Below the pieces are notes generated by a model. It worked only from the letters and a program-made list of their open reading frames with translations. It searched no databases and was not told the origin of the DNA. Below, one piece after another: positions 4,575 through 5,891 of a DNA stretch of 5,891 nucleotides (the stretch's first letter is position 1; each line of letters opens with the position of its first letter). The DNA lies in contig JASEGN010000053.1 in the NCBI GenBank assembly GCA_030018055.1, positions 1 to 5,891 of the forward strand. The letters run 5' to 3'. Both the position numbers and the translations under genes were made by a program. The stretch is from Candidatus Aenigmatarchaeota archaeon (lineage in GTDB: Archaea > Aenigmatarchaeota > Aenigmatarchaeia > CG10238-14 > SCSR01).

Positions 4575-5891
4575 TTATTTAGCTTTACTAAATATTTTTA
4601 AAATCCTATACTTAATCTTCCATATCCTGTATTTTAATTCCCTCGATAATTTAACCTTTGGTTTTTTAACTTTGGGTAGCTTAATTTCAACTACTTTTCT
4701 TTTTTTGATTTTTTCATAAACAAGCCTTGGAAGATTTTTCAAGTAAATAGCAAATTCTATAACGCTACTCTTAAACCAAAGAGCCATAGCCCTTGGATGC
4801 AACCTAGAAATTATAAGTTCTTTTCTTTCCTTAATTTTTCTAGAAGCATCTGCTCTAGCCCTCAATATCTTTCCTTGTTTTTCTGCCATTAGGGTGAAGA
4901 AGGTTTTTTCATCAATCTTTCTGAGGAAATATTGTTTTTCTGTTTCTACTCTTGAGGCAACCAAAGATTTTTCCTCTTCAAGCACTCTCTTTATCTCTTT
5001 TCCAAGTCTTCTGTAAGGCAATGCAACTTGGGTTACAAAATAATTTGAAAATATTGCAAGAATAACTATAGCTAGAATGTTCCATTTATTTTCGTAGAGG
5101 AATTTTCTCAATTTTAAAGCTAATAATCTCAGCTGGATTGCTCTAATAATACCTTCAGCCTCACCCACAGATTTTCTCAACAAAGGAAGATCATCCTCAT
5201 CTATAGCTTTTAACCCAATCTTAGCCTTTTCCTTAGCACTTTCCAGTAACTCTTTCAATTCCTTTACATCAATCCCTACTCTTTCATATTCAGTTATCTT
5301 AGCTTCAAGCTGCTCCAAGCTTTTTGTAATATCTCTAAGAGTCAAGATATGTTGGCTTCTTACCACAACTATTCTGGATGATTTTGTCTTTGTTATATTA
5401 TCGGCCTTTGCAACTACTACCATTGAATACTCTTTAGCCTCAGTTGTTAGTGGAACGTGAACTGATATTTCTATGGATTTTTCGGCCTTTAATGGCAAAT
5501 CAATCTTTGTTGGCATAGAAGTTATTGTAATATTTTTCTCAGCTTCAGCGGAAAGCACTATGGTTAAAGGAACTATTCCTATGTTAGTTAAGCTTCCTGT
5601 AATTTTTCTATCCTCACCTTGTGGTATTTCAATGGATTCCTGCAATTCAAACTTAAAATCACCAATTATACATGCAGGTATTTCTAAGCATTGCTGCTCA
5701 GGAGCACAACCTGGAGGTGTACAGGTTCTTATCATAAACATTTCTGTTTCTTTACAACCTCCTACTCCACAACTAATGTATTGCCAATCTGTGCATGTGC
5801 AAGCAGGTGGACCTACAGGTGGACCTACAGGTGCAGGTGCCTTGAGTAAAATTCTAGTTGTTAAACCAACCGCATCAACTGGTTCTGGATC
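4575..5891 (-). CDS. Surface protein with Cys-rich and Ig-like domains, one membrane helix and cytoplasmic coil (5' end beyond window)
   Basis: The frame is open to the right edge, giving 438 visible residues; the true N-terminus is outside. Visible residues 18-30 are a Pro/Gly/Val linker. Residues 31-74 form a compact domain with eight cysteines (31, 33, 41, 46, 57, 62, 68, 74) and a W36...C41G pattern reminiscent of thrombospondin type-1-like repeats in archaeal surface proteins. Residues 78-178 look like an Ig-like beta domain (FKFELQESIEIPQGEDRKIT, then GSLTNIG) of the CARDB/NPCBM-associated kind. Helices predicted to coil cover about 185-262, and a single membrane helix spans about 270-292 (NILAIVILAIFSNYF). 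The tail of about 145 residues is rich in Lys/Arg and mostly helical, so it should be cytoplasmic. The ATG at 5741 lies inside the cysteine domain and is not the start. This gene heads an operon with the KaiC-like ATPase 4 bp downstream, suggesting that the cytoplasmic tail contacts it. No named family is recognised for the whole protein. Confidence 0.85.
   Translation of the reverse strand, partial: DPEPVDAVGLTTRILLKAPAPVGPPVGPPACTCTDWQYISCGVGGCKETEMFMIRTCTPPGCAPEQQCLEIPACIIGDFKFELQESIEIPQGEDRKITGSLTNIGIVPLTIVLSAEAEKNITITSMPTKIDLPLKAEKSIEISVHVPLTTEAKEYSMVVVAKADNITKTKSSRIVVVRSQHILTLRDITKSLEQLEAKITEYERVGIDVKELKELLESAKEKAKIGLKAIDEDDLPLLRKSVGEAEGIIRAIQLRLLALKLRKFLYENKWNILAIVILAIFSNYFVTQVALPYRRLGKEIKRVLEEEKSLVASRVETEKQYFLRKIDEKTFFTLMAEKQGKILRARADASRKIKERKELIISRLHPRAMALWFKSSVIEFAIYLKNLPRLVYEKIKKRKVVEIKLPKVKKPKVKLSRELKYRIWKIKYRILKIFSKAK
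5805..5840. repeat. 12-bp tandem repeat coding for a Pro/Gly/Val linker
   Basis: Two full copies of AGGTGGACCTAC (5805-5816, 5817-5828) are followed by a degenerate AGGTGCAGGTGCC. In the surface protein they encode APVGPPVGPP, a flexible or extended spacer before the cysteine-rich domain. Copy number could vary by slippage without changing frame, since 12 is a multiple of 3. Confidence 0.75.

Noticed and set aside
5739..5741. ATG as the start of the surface protein
   Set aside because: The frame stays open for 50 more codons to the window edge and the ATG falls between the cysteines of one domain, so it is an internal Met.
5805..5840. CRISPR-like short repeats
   Set aside because: Units are 12 bp, directly abutting without spacers, and in frame with a coding linker.

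Overview
This is an AT-rich window, apparently archaeal. The signs are a compact 5S rRNA with archaeal-style unlinked context, AT-rich TATA-like boxes about 25 nt upstream of start codons or RNA 5' ends, several genes with no visible Shine-Dalgarno (probable leaderless mRNAs), a KaiC/RAD55-type single-domain ATPase, and a large cysteine-rich surface protein anchored by one membrane helix. That surface-protein style is common in DPANN and related uncultured archaea, but the exact lineage cannot be fixed from this window.

Layout. Positions 1-1151 (minus) hold most of a tyrosine recombinase/integrase with a C-terminal zinc ribbon; it runs off the left edge. Its start lies 64 bp downstream of the 3' end of a tRNA-like RNA gene (1215-1346, minus), the classic position for an integrative element that uses a tRNA as its attachment site. 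Upstream of that, also on the minus strand, is a 5S rRNA (about 1415-1534), not linked to 16S or 23S within this window. Positions 1662-2013 (plus) hold the remains of a glycoside hydrolase gene, probably related to the GH100/GH63-like (alpha/alpha)6 enzymes often annotated as amylo-alpha-1,6-glucosidase. It survives as a start, a frameshift with internal deletion, and an intact C-terminus.

From 2114 the region looks like ordinary chromosome. A two-helix SPFH/stomatin-like membrane protein (minus) and a calcineurin-type metallophosphoesterase (plus) are divergent from a 58-bp shared promoter region. The phosphoesterase meets a KaiC-like ATPase tail to tail with overlapping stop codons. The ATPase is the downstream gene of a tight two-gene operon. 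The upstream gene encodes a long surface protein with a Pro/Gly-rich linker, an eight-cysteine domain, an Ig-like beta domain, a helical segment, one membrane helix and a basic cytoplasmic helical tail; it is cut by the right edge.

The 5S/tRNA/integrase/pseudogene stretch (1-2100) looks like a recombination hotspot. The ATPase plus surface-protein pair is the best candidate for an undescribed functional system: an extracellular module coupled through a cytoplasmic coil to an ATP-dependent KaiC-type protein.
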